Both the position numbers and the translations under genes were made by a program. Source: Rhodoferax potami (GTDB lineage Bacteria; Pseudomonadota; Gammaproteobacteria; Burkholderiales; Burkholderiaceae_C). From it: DNA of 64,000 bases. The DNA lies in assembly GCF_032193765.1 (NCBI RefSeq), contig NZ_JAVBIJ010000001.1, positions 310,001-374,000 of the forward strand, given 5' to 3'. Shown in pieces: positions 24,918 to 34,155 of the stretch. The number at the start of each line of letters is the position of its first letter. Position 1 is the stretch's first letter. The notes below the pieces were generated by a model that saw only the letters and a program-made list of their open reading frames with translations, did not search any database and had not been told where the DNA came from.

Positions 24918-25283
24918 ATGGGCTTGAGCACGCACGTACTGGACACCATGCACGGCACCCCCGCAGCGGGCATGTCAGTCGCGCTGTACACCACACAAAC
25001 CACCACGCAGGGCGAGGCAGCAACGCTGGTGAAAAGTTTTGTGCTGAATGCCGACGGCCGCAACCCGGACGGCCCGCTGTATGACAACGCAAACCTGCAA
25101 AAAGGCACCTACAGGCTGGTGTTTGATGTGGCCGGCTATTTCAAAGCCCGCGGTGTGGCCCTGCCCGAGCCCAACTTTTTGAACCGCGTGGCGCTGGACT
25201 TCGGCGTAGCCCATACCGACCAGCATTACCACGTGCCTTTGCTGGTCAGTCCGTGGAGTTACTCCACGTACCGCGGTTCTTGA
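24918..25283 (+). CDS. uraH: 5-hydroxyisourate hydrolase UraH (transthyretin-like)
   Basis: 121 residues from the ATG at 24918, with AGAAAGGCAGG upstream. Family motifs are complete: LSTHVLDTMHGTPAAGM at the start, YRLVFDVAGYF, FGVAHTDQHYHVPLLVSPWSYSTYRGS at the C-terminus (the YRGS end is diagnostic). His8-type, Arg and His residues of the active site are in place. It converts 5-hydroxyisourate, the product of PuuD, to OHCU, the UraD substrate. It is divergent from the GntR gene and shares its palindromic operator region. Confidence 0.95.
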   Translation: MGLSTHVLDTMHGTPAAGMSVALYTTQTTTQGEAATLVKSFVLNADGRNPDGPLYDNANLQKGTYRLVFDVAGYFKARGVALPEPNFLNRVALDFGVAHTDQHYHVPLLVSPWSYSTYRGS

Positions 25284-25287
25284 CCGG

Positions 25288-25824
25288 CTACATCTGGCCT
25301 TCGGTCAAGGTATCCAATTGAAAACGTCCGCTCTTATGCCAGAGCCAGGTGTCCGTGTAGGTAACCCGGCCCATGCGCACCGGTGCGGGGTAGGGGGCGG
25401 CTGCACGCACCGAGCGCTCGATATCGGCGATGACCTCAGGGGCATGGCTGGGCGCGCGCATCCAGCGGATGTCAGTGACGTGACCTTTGCGGTCGATATC
25501 AACCTGCAATACGCCCACGGCGTAGAGCAGCGGAGGCATTTTTCCGCTGTAGATGCGCTTGGAGTTCTTGGCGTAAAGGTGGCCGGCCGCGTCCCTGCGG
25601 TAATCGCGCGGCGTGGCCGCTTGGGATTGCAGTGCGGGTGGCGCTTCAGGAATCACCACCGGGGGAGCAGCTTGGGGGGTTACCACTGCAACCGGGGGCT
25701 TCTCGGGTTGCGGGGCAGGTGGAGCCACCGTGCAGGCGCTGAGAATCGCCAACACAGTCACGCTAAGCGCGAGGCGGGTGCTGCTCCAACGGGGTGCAGG
25801 CACGAAATGAGTCATTGGGGGCAT
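25288..25824 (-). CDS. TonB C-terminal-like lipoprotein
   Basis: 178 residues from the ATG at 25824 with a good ribosome site (AAGGAGA, six-base spacing). The N-terminus is a lipoprotein signal with lipobox ILSAC near residue 29, then a Pro/Ala/Val-rich linker (PPAPQPEKPPVAVVTPQAAPP) and a domain resembling the TonB C-terminal fold (YAVGVLQVDIDRKGHVTDIRWMRAPSHAPEVIADIERSVRAAAPYP). Being a lipoprotein instead of an inner-membrane anchored protein, it is unlikely to be a classical TonB. It converges with uraH and diverges from xdhC. Confidence 0.7.
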   Translation of the reverse strand: MPPMTHFVPAPRWSSTRLALSVTVLAILSACTVAPPAPQPEKPPVAVVTPQAAPPVVIPEAPPALQSQAATPRDYRRDAAGHLYAKNSKRIYSGKMPPLLYAVGVLQVDIDRKGHVTDIRWMRAPSHAPEVIADIERSVRAAAPYPAPVRMGRVTYTDTWLWHKSGRFQLDTLTEGQM

Positions 25825-25912
25825 GGCGGATCTCCTTGTTTTTTGCGCCGTCGTACTGTGCAGCAAATTATGGAGTTGCGGAATATCGGAAGCCCTCAAA
25901 AGGTATCTGTTT

Positions 25913-26776
25913 GTGAGTAATTTGTCCGATTTATTGCGTGAGTTACAGCAGCACCCGGTGGTGCTTGTCTCGGTGGTGGCGACACGGGGCTCTGTGCCGC
26001 GGGATGCCGGCGCCTGGATGGCGGTGTTGCCGACCGGGCTGTTGGGCACCATCGGCGGCGGCCGACTCGAGCTCGACGCCGAGGCCGCAGCGCGTGCGCT
26101 GCTGGAGGCCCACCATTTGGGGCAAATAGTGGCGCCTGTAGAGAAGCGCATGGGGTTGGGCCCCAGTTTGGGCCAGTGCTGTGGCGGCGAGGTGCAGCTG
26201 CGCTACGAGTTGGTGCAAGCAGCGGATGCGCCTGCATTGCGCGATCGATTGGCCCCTGCCTTGTGGCCGGTGGGGCTGTTTGGCGGCGGTCATGTGGGGC
26301 AGGCGCTGGTACAGGTGTTGGCCCATCTGCCCTTTGAGGTGACCTGGGTGGACAGCCGTGATGGCGTGTTTCCTGAACAGGTGCCTTCTAACTTGCGCTG
26401 CGAGCATTCGGAGCCAGTGCAGTCTGCAGTCGCAGACCTGCAGCCGGGCAGCCGTGTGCTCATCATGAGTTTCAGCCACGCAGAAGATCTGGACATCGTG
26501 GCAGCCTGCCTGTTGCGCCAACGGACCCGGGGCGATTTGCCTTACATCGGTCTCATTGGCAGCCGGACCAAATGGGCGGTGTTCAGCCATCGGCTGGCCG
26601 AGCGCGGCTTTAGCGCGGCTGAACTGGCGCATGTTACTTGCCCCATTGGCGTGCCGGTGGTCAGGGACAAGCGGCCTGAAATTATTGCGGTCGCTGTAGC
26701 GGCCCAACTCTTGCAAGTGGTAGACCCGGCAGAGCTTGATGCGGCTGCGGGCGCTGCCGGACGATTGGAAACCTGA
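25913..26776 (+). CDS. xdhC: Xanthine dehydrogenase accessory protein XdhC
   Basis: 287 residues from the GTG at 25913 (AAAGG upstream). The frame is open further upstream but lacks similarity. XdhC features: VVLVSVVATRGSVPRDAGAWMAV, TIGGGRLELDAEAAARALL, LGPSLGQCCGGEVQLRYE with the conserved cysteines, GLFGGGHVGQALVQVLA Rossmann start, SFSHAEDLDIVAACL and YIGLIGSRTKWAVF. XdhC inserts sulfurated molybdenum cofactor into XdhB. It is 33 kb from xdhAB and sits directly before puuD, with a 12-base gap. Confidence 0.93.
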   Translation: MSNLSDLLRELQQHPVVLVSVVATRGSVPRDAGAWMAVLPTGLLGTIGGGRLELDAEAAARALLEAHHLGQIVAPVEKRMGLGPSLGQCCGGEVQLRYELVQAADAPALRDRLAPALWPVGLFGGGHVGQALVQVLAHLPFEVTWVDSRDGVFPEQVPSNLRCEHSEPVQSAVADLQPGSRVLIMSFSHAEDLDIVAACLLRQRTRGDLPYIGLIGSRTKWAVFSHRLAERGFSAAELAHVTCPIGVPVVRDKRPEIIAVAVAAQLLQVVDPAELDAAAGAAGRLET

Positions 26777-26788
26777 GGAGAACACCGG

Positions 26789-28027
26789 ATGGAAAGCTAT
26801 TTACTCGATTGGGCCAACTTGCTGTTGCGCTGGGTGCACGTCATTACCGCGATTGCGTGGATCGGCTCCTCCTTTTATTTTGTGTTTCTCGACAGCAGCC
26901 TGACGCCGCCGGAAGACGACGACCTCAAGAAACAAGGGGTGAGCGGCGAGCTATGGGCGGTGCACGGTGGCGGTTTTTATCACCCGGTCAAATTCGCCGG
27001 GGCGCCACCCAAGTTGCCGGGCAACTTGCATTGGTTTTATTGGGAGAGCTATAGCACTTGGCTCACGGGCTTTGCATTGTTCACGGTGTCCTACCTGTGG
27101 AGTGCGGGCACTTATTTGATCGACAAATCAGTCATGGCCTGGCACCCGCATGCTGCGATTGCAGTGGCACTGTCATTTCTGGTGGTGTTCTGGTTGGCCT
27201 ATGACGGAATTTGCCGGGTTTTCGGCAAGCGCAAACATGGCGATGCCATCGTGGGTGCGCTGGTCGCGGTGCTGGTGTGTGTGGCCTCGTACTTGGCCTG
27301 CCACTGGTTTGCCGGGCGCGCTGCCTTTTTGCTGGTGGGCGCCATGATGGCCACGGCCATGAGTGCCAACGTGTTCTTCTGGATCATTCCCGGCCAGCGC
27401 ACCATGGTGAAAGACATGGCTGCCGGTCGTGCGGTAGACCCGATCCACGGCAAGCGCGGCAAGCAGCGCAGCGTGCACAACACCTATTTCACCTTGCCGG
27501 TGTTGTTCGCCATGCTGAGCAACCACTACAGCTTTACCTACAGCCATCCGCAAAACTGGCTGGTGCTGATTGTGATGATGGGGGCCGGTGCCGCTATCCG
27601 CCAGTTTTTTGTGCTGCGCCATGGGTACAAGTTGGCCCGTAATCCGCACCCCTGGCCCTATGCGGCAGCCGGTGTAGTGGCGATTTTGGGTTTGCTGGTG
27701 TGGCTCAAGCCAACGCCACCCGCTAGCGCCCCTGTTGCTACGAATTCTGTAGCGACTGGCGCAGTTGCTGCGGGCGCTAGCGGCACTATTGGCTATCAAG
27801 ATATCCAGCCTGTGTTGGAGCAGCGTTGCTACATGTGTCACGGGGCAGCGGTGCAAATGAAAAACGTGCGCGTCGATAGCCCTCAAGCCCTGAGCAGCCA
27901 TGCCCAGGCGGTGTACCAGCAGGTGGTGGTAAGCAAAATCATGCCGATGAACAACTCCACCAACATCACCGATGCCGAGCGCGACATCGTGAAGCGCTGG
28001 TTCGAGGGCGGGGCGAAGACGGAGTAG
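26789..28027 (+). CDS. puuD: Membrane urate hydroxylase PuuD with C-terminal cytochrome c domain
   Basis: 412 residues. About eight membrane helices with several conserved His residues (LRWVHVITAIAWIGSSFYFVFLD; GELWAVHGGGFY; ANVFFWIIPGQRTMV; TYFTLPVLFAMLSNHY) match the DUF989 urate hydroxylase family. A Pro/Ala linker (~308-333) leads to a cytochrome c domain with CYMCH at 347-351 and a Met ligand candidate in KIMPMNN. It oxidises urate to 5-hydroxyisourate using the respiratory chain instead of making hydrogen peroxide. AGGAG precedes the ATG. Part of the linker is encoded by a dispersed repeat copy. Confidence 0.95.
   Translation: MESYLLDWANLLLRWVHVITAIAWIGSSFYFVFLDSSLTPPEDDDLKKQGVSGELWAVHGGGFYHPVKFAGAPPKLPGNLHWFYWESYSTWLTGFALFTVSYLWSAGTYLIDKSVMAWHPHAAIAVALSFLVVFWLAYDGICRVFGKRKHGDAIVGALVAVLVCVASYLACHWFAGRAAFLLVGAMMATAMSANVFFWIIPGQRTMVKDMAAGRAVDPIHGKRGKQRSVHNTYFTLPVLFAMLSNHYSFTYSHPQNWLVLIVMMGAGAAIRQFFVLRHGYKLARNPHPWPYAAAGVVAILGLLVWLKPTPPASAPVATNSVATGAVAAGASGTIGYQDIQPVLEQRCYMCHGAAVQMKNVRVDSPQALSSHAQAVYQQVVVSKIMPMNNSTNITDAERDIVKRWFEGGAKTE
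27737..27785 (-). repeat. 49-bp dispersed repeat copy inside puuD linker
   Basis: Read in the puuD direction: GCTA at the left, GTAGCGACT, GGCGCAG and GGGCGCTAGCGGC at the right, aligned over 49 bases with the copies in xdhA and ttuD. It encodes roughly residues 317-333 of PuuD, in the linker between the membrane and cytochrome c parts, and keeps the frame open. Confidence 0.55.
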
Positions 28028-28054
28028 CCCGGGCCCTTGTGGGCGGGCCTGCTG

Positions 28055-28681
28055 TTAGCGCTGTGCGGTTGCCAGACGCAAGGCCAGGCCCACAAACACG
28101 ATGCTGGCCACCCGGTTCAGGATTTGCTGGGCCCGCAGGGAGCGCTTGAAAACCTGCCCGAAACCGGCCGCGAACCACGCGACTGCACTAAAGGTCAGCA
28201 GTGCCGCCAGCATGAAGACGCCACCCAACTGCACAATTTGCAGTGCCATCGAGCCTTGGGCCGGGTCGGCAAACTGCGGCAAAAATGCCAGAAAGAAAAT
28301 GGCCACTTTGGGGTTGGTGATGTTCATCATCACACCGCGCAGGTAGGTCTTGAGGGGCGACATCGCGCTCTCGGTGGCCGTGTCGGCAATGCCGACCGGT
28401 GCATGCCAAGCACCCCAGGCAAGGTACAGCAGATAGCCCGCCCCCAGCAGCTTGAGTGCGGTAAACGCGGCCGCTGATGCTGCGAACACCGCGGCCAAAC
28501 CCAATGCCACCGCAGCGGTGTGAAAAAGCAAGCCACTGCATAGGCCTAGCACCACCAGGAGCCCGGCTTTGCGCCCATGCACCGCCGAGTGGAGCAAAAC
28601 AAACACGTTGTCAGGCCCGGGCGACAGGGCGAGCAGCACCGAAGCTGCGAAAAAAGTCAGTGTGGTGTCGAGTGGGAGCAT
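28055..28681 (-). CDS. LysE/RhtB family exporter
   Basis: 208 residues with about six hydrophobic helices and the family start LALSPGPDNVFVLLHSAVHGRKAGLLVVLGLCSGL, plus LKLLGAGYLLYLAWGAW and MNITNPKVAIFFLAFLPQF. RhtB/LysE proteins export amino acids or related metabolites by proton exchange; the substrate cannot be assigned. It is convergent with puuD (27-base gap) and is separated by about 60 bases from the TRAP binding-protein gene upstream, so it may have its own promoter. Confidence 0.88.
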   Translation of the reverse strand: MLPLDTTLTFFAASVLLALSPGPDNVFVLLHSAVHGRKAGLLVVLGLCSGLLFHTAAVALGLAAVFAASAAAFTALKLLGAGYLLYLAWGAWHAPVGIADTATESAMSPLKTYLRGVMMNITNPKVAIFFLAFLPQFADPAQGSMALQIVQLGGVFMLAALLTFSAVAWFAAGFGQVFKRSLRAQQILNRVASIVFVGLALRLATAQR

Positions 28682-28743
28682 GGCGTCGTGCCGCTAATGC
28701 GGCGTACAGGTGGAGCACCTGCCATCCTAACGCGCGGCCGTGC

Positions 28744-29721
28744 TCAATTCCCGATGATGGTGAGCAGCTCTTCGCGGGTACTGGGGTCTGCCATGTACTT
28801 GCTGTACAGCGGTGACATGCGCCGCACCATGGGGGCCGGGTCTTTCACCCGCACAAACTGCACGCCTTGCTTGGAGGCCGTCTCCACCGCAGAGGCCACC
28901 CGCTTGTTCCACAACTCGCGCATGATGGCGGCCGACTCGGTGCCGGCCTTGCTGAATGCTGCCTTGTCGGCAGGGCTGAGGCTGGCCCACAGCTTGGTAG
29001 AGACGACCAGTGCCTCGGGCGAGATGACGTGGTTGGTCACGTACACCGACTTGGCCACCTTGTAGTGCCCGGTGGACTCAAAAGAGGGCATGTTGTTTTC
29101 GGCGCAGTCGACTTCGTTTTTCTCCAGCGCTGCCATCACTTCTTTGAAGGGCAGAGCCACCGGGGTCGCGTCCAGCAGCTTCACCATTTCCAGATACACC
29201 TCGGATTGCTGCACCCGGATGCGGGCACCCGCTAGGTCCTTGAAGCTGTTGAGCGGCCGGTTCACACAGTAGAACGAGCGGCCACCGCCGTCGTACCAGC
29301 CCAGCACCACAAAGCCCGCTGCCTGCAGCTTGGCGGCAAAGCGTTCTCCCAACTTGCCGTCCAGATGCTTGAACATGTGGGCGGAATCGGTGAACAAGAA
29401 AGGCAGGTTGAGTGCCTTGAGTCCGGGCACCGCGTCCGACAAAGGGCCGGAGCTGAATTCGGCGAGATCGATCTCGCCGGACTTGAGCATCTGCACTGCC
29501 TTGGGCTGGTCGCCCAAGGTGGCGTTCGAAAAAATCTCTATTTGGTACCGCCCTTGGGTCTCTTGGGCCACCAGGCTGGCAAAGCGCTTGAGCGCCTCAG
29601 TGACCGGGTAGCCGTCAGGGTGGATATTCCACGCACGCAGTTTGGTTTGCGCATGGCTGCTGGTGCTCACCAGCAACAAGCAGGCGAGGGCAAAACATCG
29701 CCATGGCGTGCGTGGCTTCAT
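28744..29721 (-). CDS. TRAP transporter substrate-binding protein (DctP family), lone copy
   Basis: 325 residues from the ATG at 29721; the longer frame overlaps garR. A signal peptide (CFALACLLLVSTSSHAQ) is followed by a DctP fold: KLRAWNIHPDGYPVTEALKRFASLVAQETQGRYQIEIFSNATLGDQ, IRVQQSEVYLEMVKLLDATPVALPFKEVMAALEKNEVDCAENNMPSFESTGHY and Arg in the R.Q motif that binds a carboxylate. It is the last gene of the gar operon and overlaps no permease; the DctQM pair lies about 6 kb upstream in the same operon. It may be a second receptor for that permease. Confidence 0.88.
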   Translation of the reverse strand: MKPRTPWRCFALACLLLVSTSSHAQTKLRAWNIHPDGYPVTEALKRFASLVAQETQGRYQIEIFSNATLGDQPKAVQMLKSGEIDLAEFSSGPLSDAVPGLKALNLPFLFTDSAHMFKHLDGKLGERFAAKLQAAGFVVLGWYDGGGRSFYCVNRPLNSFKDLAGARIRVQQSEVYLEMVKLLDATPVALPFKEVMAALEKNEVDCAENNMPSFESTGHYKVAKSVYVTNHVISPEALVVSTKLWASLSPADKAAFSKAGTESAAIMRELWNKRVASAVETASKQGVQFVRVKDPAPMVRRMSPLYSKYMADPSTREELLTIIGN

Positions 29722-29725
29722 CGCA

Positions 29726-30613
29726 TCAGCCTTTGGCGACTTCGTGGGCGCCCATGATTTCCAGGGCGCGCACCAAGGCAGAATGGTCCAGGCCGGCCAT
29801 GTCGTTGGCGGCACACACCTGCATCAGTTGTGCGGCACCTGCGGTCTGGGGCAATGCCAGGCCCATGGCTTTGGCACCACTGAGGGCCAGGTTCAAATCT
29901 TTCTGGTGCAGGCTGATGCGGAAGCCCGGGTTGAAGGTGCGCTTGACCATGCGCTCGCCATGCACTTCCAGAATACGCGAGGCGGCAAATCCGCCCATCA
30001 GCGCCTGGCGTACTTTGGCAGGGTCTGCACCGGCTTTGCTGGCAAACAGCAGGGCTTCGCCCACAGCAGCGATGTTGAGCGCCACGATGATCTGGTTGGC
30101 CACCTTGGTGGTCTGTCCGTCGCCGTTGCCGCCCACCAAGGTGATGTTTTTGCCCATGAGCTGCAGCAGTGGCAACACGGTGTTAAAGGTGGCTTCTTCG
30201 GCTCCCACCATGATGGTCAAGCTGGCCGCCTTGGCGCCGACTTCACCGCCGGAGACCGGGGCATCCATGTACTGGCAGCCCAGTGCATTGATCTTTTGCG
30301 CAAACACCTTGGTATCGATGGGCGAGATAGAGCTCATGTCCACCACCGTCTTGCCGGCGCTCAGGCCCTCGGCTACGCCGTCAGCGCCGAACAGCACCAG
30401 CTCCACATCGGGGGTGTCCGGCAGCATCAAAAAGATGATGTCGGCTTTTTGTGCCACTTCTTTGGCGCTGGCGCAGGGCTTGCCGCCGGCTTGCACCAGG
30501 GCTTCGGGCACATCGCCCTTGGTGTTCAAGTAAACGGTGTGGCCCGCAGCCAGCAGGTGGCCTGCCATAGGGTTGCCCATGATGCCGAGGCCGATAAATC
30601 CGAGAGTAGTCAT
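29726..30613 (-). CDS. garR: 2-hydroxy-3-oxopropionate (tartronate semialdehyde) reductase
   Basis: 295 residues of the beta-hydroxyacid dehydrogenase family: dinucleotide site LGFIGLGIMGNPMAGHL, substrate-binding MDAPVSGGEVGAKAASL near 118 and catalytic Lys in TTKVANQIIVALN near 171. GarR reduces tartronate semialdehyde, formed by GarL, to D-glycerate, which the glycerate kinase at 42797 can phosphorylate. It follows garL after a 146-bp gap that contains a long imperfect inverted repeat. Closely related GlxR-type enzymes have the same chemistry; context favours GarR. Confidence 0.92.
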   Translation of the reverse strand: MTTLGFIGLGIMGNPMAGHLLAAGHTVYLNTKGDVPEALVQAGGKPCASAKEVAQKADIIFLMLPDTPDVELVLFGADGVAEGLSAGKTVVDMSSISPIDTKVFAQKINALGCQYMDAPVSGGEVGAKAASLTIMVGAEEATFNTVLPLLQLMGKNITLVGGNGDGQTTKVANQIIVALNIAAVGEALLFASKAGADPAKVRQALMGGFAASRILEVHGERMVKRTFNPGFRISLHQKDLNLALSGAKAMGLALPQTAGAAQLMQVCAANDMAGLDHSALVRALEIMGAHEVAKG

Positions 30614-30655
30614 AGTGAGATTGCGATGGAGTGGAAAAGATTTCGTTGAGCCAAG

Positions 30656-30743
30656 GAGGTTGGGTGGGAGTGCGTTCTGCGAAGGTCAAGGAGGAGCCCG
30701 CAGGGCGGGGGACACGCAGCAGAACGCGCTCCGACCCAGCCTC
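30656..30743. repeat. Imperfect inverted repeat with 25-base arms between garL and garR
   Basis: The left arm (30656-30680) and the right arm (30719-30743) match as reverse complements at 22 of 25 positions, with a 38-base GC-rich centre. A structure this large is unexpected in a within-operon gap. It resembles non-autonomous palindromic elements, although no second copy is present in this window. Transcribed, it would form a stable hairpin between garL and garR. Confidence 0.55.
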
Positions 30744-30759
30744 GGTGTCCGGAGAAGAA

Positions 30760-31542
30760 TTAGCCGAGGTACCGGTCCCGCAAAGCCTGCGTAGCGTTGC
30801 GGAACAGCCCCAAGTCGCTGCCAACCGCCACAAAGGTTGCACCCATTTCCATGTAACGGCGCGCATCAGCTTCGACCGGCGCCAGGATGCCGCTGGGCTT
30901 GCCCTGGGCCTTGGCTTGGGCGAATACGCTGGCAATGGCATCCTGCACCTCGGGGTGGTTGGCATTACCCAGGTGACCATAGCCGGCGGCCAGGTCTGAG
31001 GGACCCACAAAAATGCAGTCCACACCGGGCACCGCGGCAATCTCGGCAGTCGCTGTCACCGCTTGGCGGCTTTCAATCTGCACCGCCACGCACATGTGCT
31101 GGTTGGCTTCCTGAAAGTAGTTGGCAATCGAGTTGTAGCGGTTGCTGCGCTGCGCGACTGACACGCCACGCATGCCCTCAGGGGGGTAGCGGGTGGCGGC
31201 CACGGCCTGGCGGGCTTCCTCGGCAGTCTCGACAAAAGGCACCAGGAAGTTATAAAAGCCGGCGTCCAGCAGGCGCTTCATCTCAATCGCGTTGTTGCTG
31301 GTCGGGCGCACAAATGGAGCGCTGACGCTGTCTTTGAGTGCCATGAGTTGCGGCACAAAAGTGATCACATCGTTGGGCGAATGTTCGCCATCGAGCAGCA
31401 CCCAGTCAAAGCCGGCGACGCCCAGCACTTCGGTGCTGATCGGGCTGGCCAACGAGGCCCAGCAGCCGATCAGGCGCTTGCCGGCGAGCAGGTCTTTTTT
31501 GAACTGGTTAGGAAAAGGGCGATAAGGGGTGGGGTAGCTCAT
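30760..31542 (-). CDS. garL: 2-dehydro-3-deoxy-glucarate aldolase
   Basis: 260 residues of the HpcH/HpaI class II aldolase family: [36 protein letters not shown] with the catalytic His, [52 protein letters not shown], metal-binding Glu in [11 protein letters not shown] and [20 protein letters not shown]. It cleaves 5-dehydro-4-deoxy- or 2-dehydro-3-deoxy-D-glucarate to pyruvate and tartronate semialdehyde. Position between garD and garR supports this over the homoprotocatechuate aldolase of the same family. Confidence 0.93.
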   Translation of the reverse strand: MSYPTPYRPFPNQFKKDLLAGKRLIGCWASLASPISTEVLGVAGFDWVLLDGEHSPNDVITFVPQLMALKDSVSAPFVRPTSNNAIEMKRLLDAGFYNFLVPFVETAEEARQAVAATRYPPEGMRGVSVAQRSNRYNSIANYFQEANQHMCVAVQIESRQAVTATAEIAAVPGVDCIFVGPSDLAAGYGHLGNANHPEVQDAIASVFAQAKAQGKPSGILAPVEADARRYMEMGATFVAVGSDLGLFRNATQALRDRYLG

Positions 31543-31586
31543 GGCAGGCCTCGGTGAAGTCGGGTGAATCCGGGGAGTCCGGTGGA

Positions 31587-33152
31587 TCAGGTAATGGGGG
31601 CCGGGTTGAACAGCACCAGGGAGTTGTGCAGCTTCCAGTGTTCAGCCCAGGTCTTTTTGCGGCCGCTGGCGACCTCGAGCATCAGGTGGAACAGTTCCCA
31701 CCCTGTGTCTTCGATCGTGGCGTCGCCATCGGCAATACGGCCGGCGTTCACGTCCATCAGGTCGTGCCAGCGCCGGGCCAGGTCGGTGCGGGTGGCGACC
31801 TTGATGACAGGCACTTCGGCCAGTCCGTAAGGTGTGCCGCGACCGGTGGTGAATACATGCAAGTTCATGCCGGCTGCCAGTTGCAGCGTGCCGCAAATGA
31901 AGTCGCTGGCCGGTGTGGCCGCGTAATGCAGGCCCTTGTGCTGCAGCTTTTCGCCGGGCGACAACACACCGCTGATGGGTGCGGTGCCCGATTTGATGAT
32001 CGAGCCCATGGCCTTTTCCACAATGTTGGAGAGGCCGCCAGCCTTGTTGCCCGGCGTCGTGTTGGCACTGCGGTCGGCCTGGCCGCGGCCTAAATAGGCG
32101 TCGTACCAAGCCATTTCACGGGCCATGGCGTCGGCAACCTCAGGGGTGGTGGCGCGAGCCGTCATTTGCTCGATGGCGTCACGCACTTCGGTGGTTTCCG
32201 AGAACATGACAGTGGCACCGGCGCGTATCAGCAAGTCGGTGCAATAGCCCACGGCGGGGTTGGCAGTCACACCCGAGAAGGCGTCGCTGCCACCGCACTG
32301 CACGCCTACCACCAGCTCGCTGGCTGGGATGGTTTCGCGGCGACGCGCGTTCAGCCGCTCTAGGTGCGGCACTGCAGAGGCCAGGACCGAATCAATCATG
32401 CTCATGAAGCCCACATGCTTGTCGGCTTGCAGGCACACCACGTCCAACGCTTCGTTCGCTTGCAGGGGGATGCTGCCCGGGGGCAGCAGGCGCTCAGGCT
32501 GCAGCTTTTCGCAGCCCAGGCTGACCACCATCACTTCGCCGCCGAAGTTCGGGTTTTTGGAGATGTTGCGCAGGGTGCGGATGGGGATGATGGCATCCGG
32601 TGCATCAATGGCCACACCGCATCCATAGCTGTGCTCCAGGCCGATCACGTCATCCACATTGGGGTAGCGCGGCAGCAACTGCTCTTTGATGCGCTGGACC
32701 GCAAAGTCCACCACTCCTGCCACGCACTGCACGGTGGTGGTGATCGCCAGAATATTGCGGGTGCCGACCGAGCCATCGGCATTGCGGTAACCCTCGAAGG
32801 TGTAGCCCGTGAGCGGCTCGGCATTCCAGGCAGGTGCAGTCGCCTTGGGCAGGTTGTCCAAGGTGCGCGCATCCGGCATATGCAGCAAACGTTCATGCAC
32901 CCACGCACCCGCAGGTATGTCTTTGAGCGCATAGCCTATGGGCACGTTGTAGCGCAGTACCGCCGCGTCTTTGGCAATCGACGTTAAGGCCACTTTGTGG
33001 CCCTGGGGCACGCGGTCCACCAGCGTCAGGCCATCAGGCATCACGGTGCCCGCTGACAGACCACCGTCGTTGACCACGATGGCCACGTTGTCCGCCGCGT
33101 GCATGCGGATGCTGCGCGGCGAATCCGGTGGGGATGAAGGGTTCAAGCTCAT
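31587..33152 (-). CDS. garD: Galactarate dehydratase
   Basis: 521 residues, the UxaA/GarD family. The N-terminal SAF-like domain ([37 protein letters not shown]) is followed by the catalytic region with [69 protein letters not shown] and [22 protein letters not shown]. It dehydrates meso-galactarate to 5-dehydro-4-deoxy-D-glucarate, the substrate for GarL. Length matches E. coli GarD (523). It lies seven bases after the Bug-type binding-protein gene. Confidence 0.93.
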   Translation of the reverse strand: MSLNPSSPPDSPRSIRMHAADNVAIVVNDGGLSAGTVMPDGLTLVDRVPQGHKVALTSIAKDAAVLRYNVPIGYALKDIPAGAWVHERLLHMPDARTLDNLPKATAPAWNAEPLTGYTFEGYRNADGSVGTRNILAITTTVQCVAGVVDFAVQRIKEQLLPRYPNVDDVIGLEHSYGCGVAIDAPDAIIPIRTLRNISKNPNFGGEVMVVSLGCEKLQPERLLPPGSIPLQANEALDVVCLQADKHVGFMSMIDSVLASAVPHLERLNARRRETIPASELVVGVQCGGSDAFSGVTANPAVGYCTDLLIRAGATVMFSETTEVRDAIEQMTARATTPEVADAMAREMAWYDAYLGRGQADRSANTTPGNKAGGLSNIVEKAMGSIIKSGTAPISGVLSPGEKLQHKGLHYAATPASDFICGTLQLAAGMNLHVFTTGRGTPYGLAEVPVIKVATRTDLARRWHDLMDVNAGRIADGDATIEDTGWELFHLMLEVASGRKKTWAEHWKLHNSLVLFNPAPIT

Positions 33153-33159
33153 GAAAGCG

Positions 33160-34134
33160 TCAGTCGGCTTTGATGTTGCGGGCGCTGATCAGCTTTTGCC
33201 AGCGGACGTACTCGGCAGCCTGGTAGCTGGCAAACTGCTCGGGGGTGTTAAGCACCAGCTCAAAGCCCAGTTCCAGCAGCTTGGGGGCCACTGCAGGGTC
33301 TTTGATCGAAGCGGTGATGGCATCCAGCATCCGCTTCTTGATGTCCGCGGGTAGGCCTTTGGGCGCTGCCACCGCTTGCCAGGAATTGACGTTGGCTTCC
33401 TTGACGCCGCTCTCTTCCAGGGTAGGAACGTCGGGCAACAAGGGGGAGCGTTTGGCACTCGTGATGGCCAGTGCGCGCAACTTGCCGGCTTTGATCTGGG
33501 GCAGGGCGGTGTTGATGTTCATGAACGAACACTCCACCTGATTGCCCAGCAGGTCGGTCATCACCGGGCCGCCGCCTTTGTAGGGGACATGCACCCCAGT
33601 GGTACCGGTCTGTTGCCAGAACAATTCAGCGGTCAGGTGGTCACTGCTGCCGTTGCCTGACGATGCAAAGCTCATCTTGTCCGGGTTGGCCTTCAGGTAG
33701 CTGATGACTTCGGGCACCGACTTGCGTGCAGACGCCGCGGGCACCACCAGCACATTGGGCGCTTGCGCCACGATGGTGATGGGGTCCAGGTCTTTGAGGG
33801 CGTCGTAGTTCGCCTTGATCAGGTGCGGCGCAATTACAAACGGCCCGAGGGACGACACCAGAAAGGTATAGCCGTCAGGCTGAGCGCGTGCGACTTGCGC
33901 GGCACCGATGGTACCGGTAGCGCCTGCCTTGTTGTCCACAATGAAAGTGAAGCCGGGGCCCAGCTTCTCGGCCATCTTGGTCGAGAGCGCCCGCGCGATC
34001 AGGTCGGTAGACCCGCCCGGCGGGAAGGGCACGACCAGAGTGATCGGCTTGGCAGGCCAGGTGTCGGCCCGGCTCCAGGTAGGGGTGGTGGCGGCCACGG
34101 CCAGTCCGGCTTGCAGCAGTTGTCGGCGTTGCAT
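33160..34134 (-). CDS. Bug family (tripartite tricarboxylate transporter) substrate-binding protein
   Basis: 324 residues with a signal peptide ([18 protein letters not shown]) and the Bug fold: [85 protein letters not shown] and [27 protein letters not shown]. These bind carboxylates in two-component tctAB systems, but no tctA/tctB is nearby, which is common for Bug proteins in Burkholderiales. It is sandwiched between dctM and garD, so an aldarate ligand is plausible. Confidence 0.9.
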   Translation of the reverse strand: MQRRQLLQAGLAVAATTPTWSRADTWPAKPITLVVPFPPGGSTDLIARALSTKMAEKLGPGFTFIVDNKAGATGTIGAAQVARAQPDGYTFLVSSLGPFVIAPHLIKANYDALKDLDPITIVAQAPNVLVVPAASARKSVPEVISYLKANPDKMSFASSGNGSSDHLTAELFWQQTGTTGVHVPYKGGGPVMTDLLGNQVECSFMNINTALPQIKAGKLRALAITSAKRSPLLPDVPTLEESGVKEANVNSWQAVAAPKGLPADIKKRMLDAITASIKDPAVAPKLLELGFELVLNTPEQFASYQAAEYVRWQKLISARNIKAD

Positions 34135-34155
34135 GGTGTGCTTTCGGTGGAGTGT

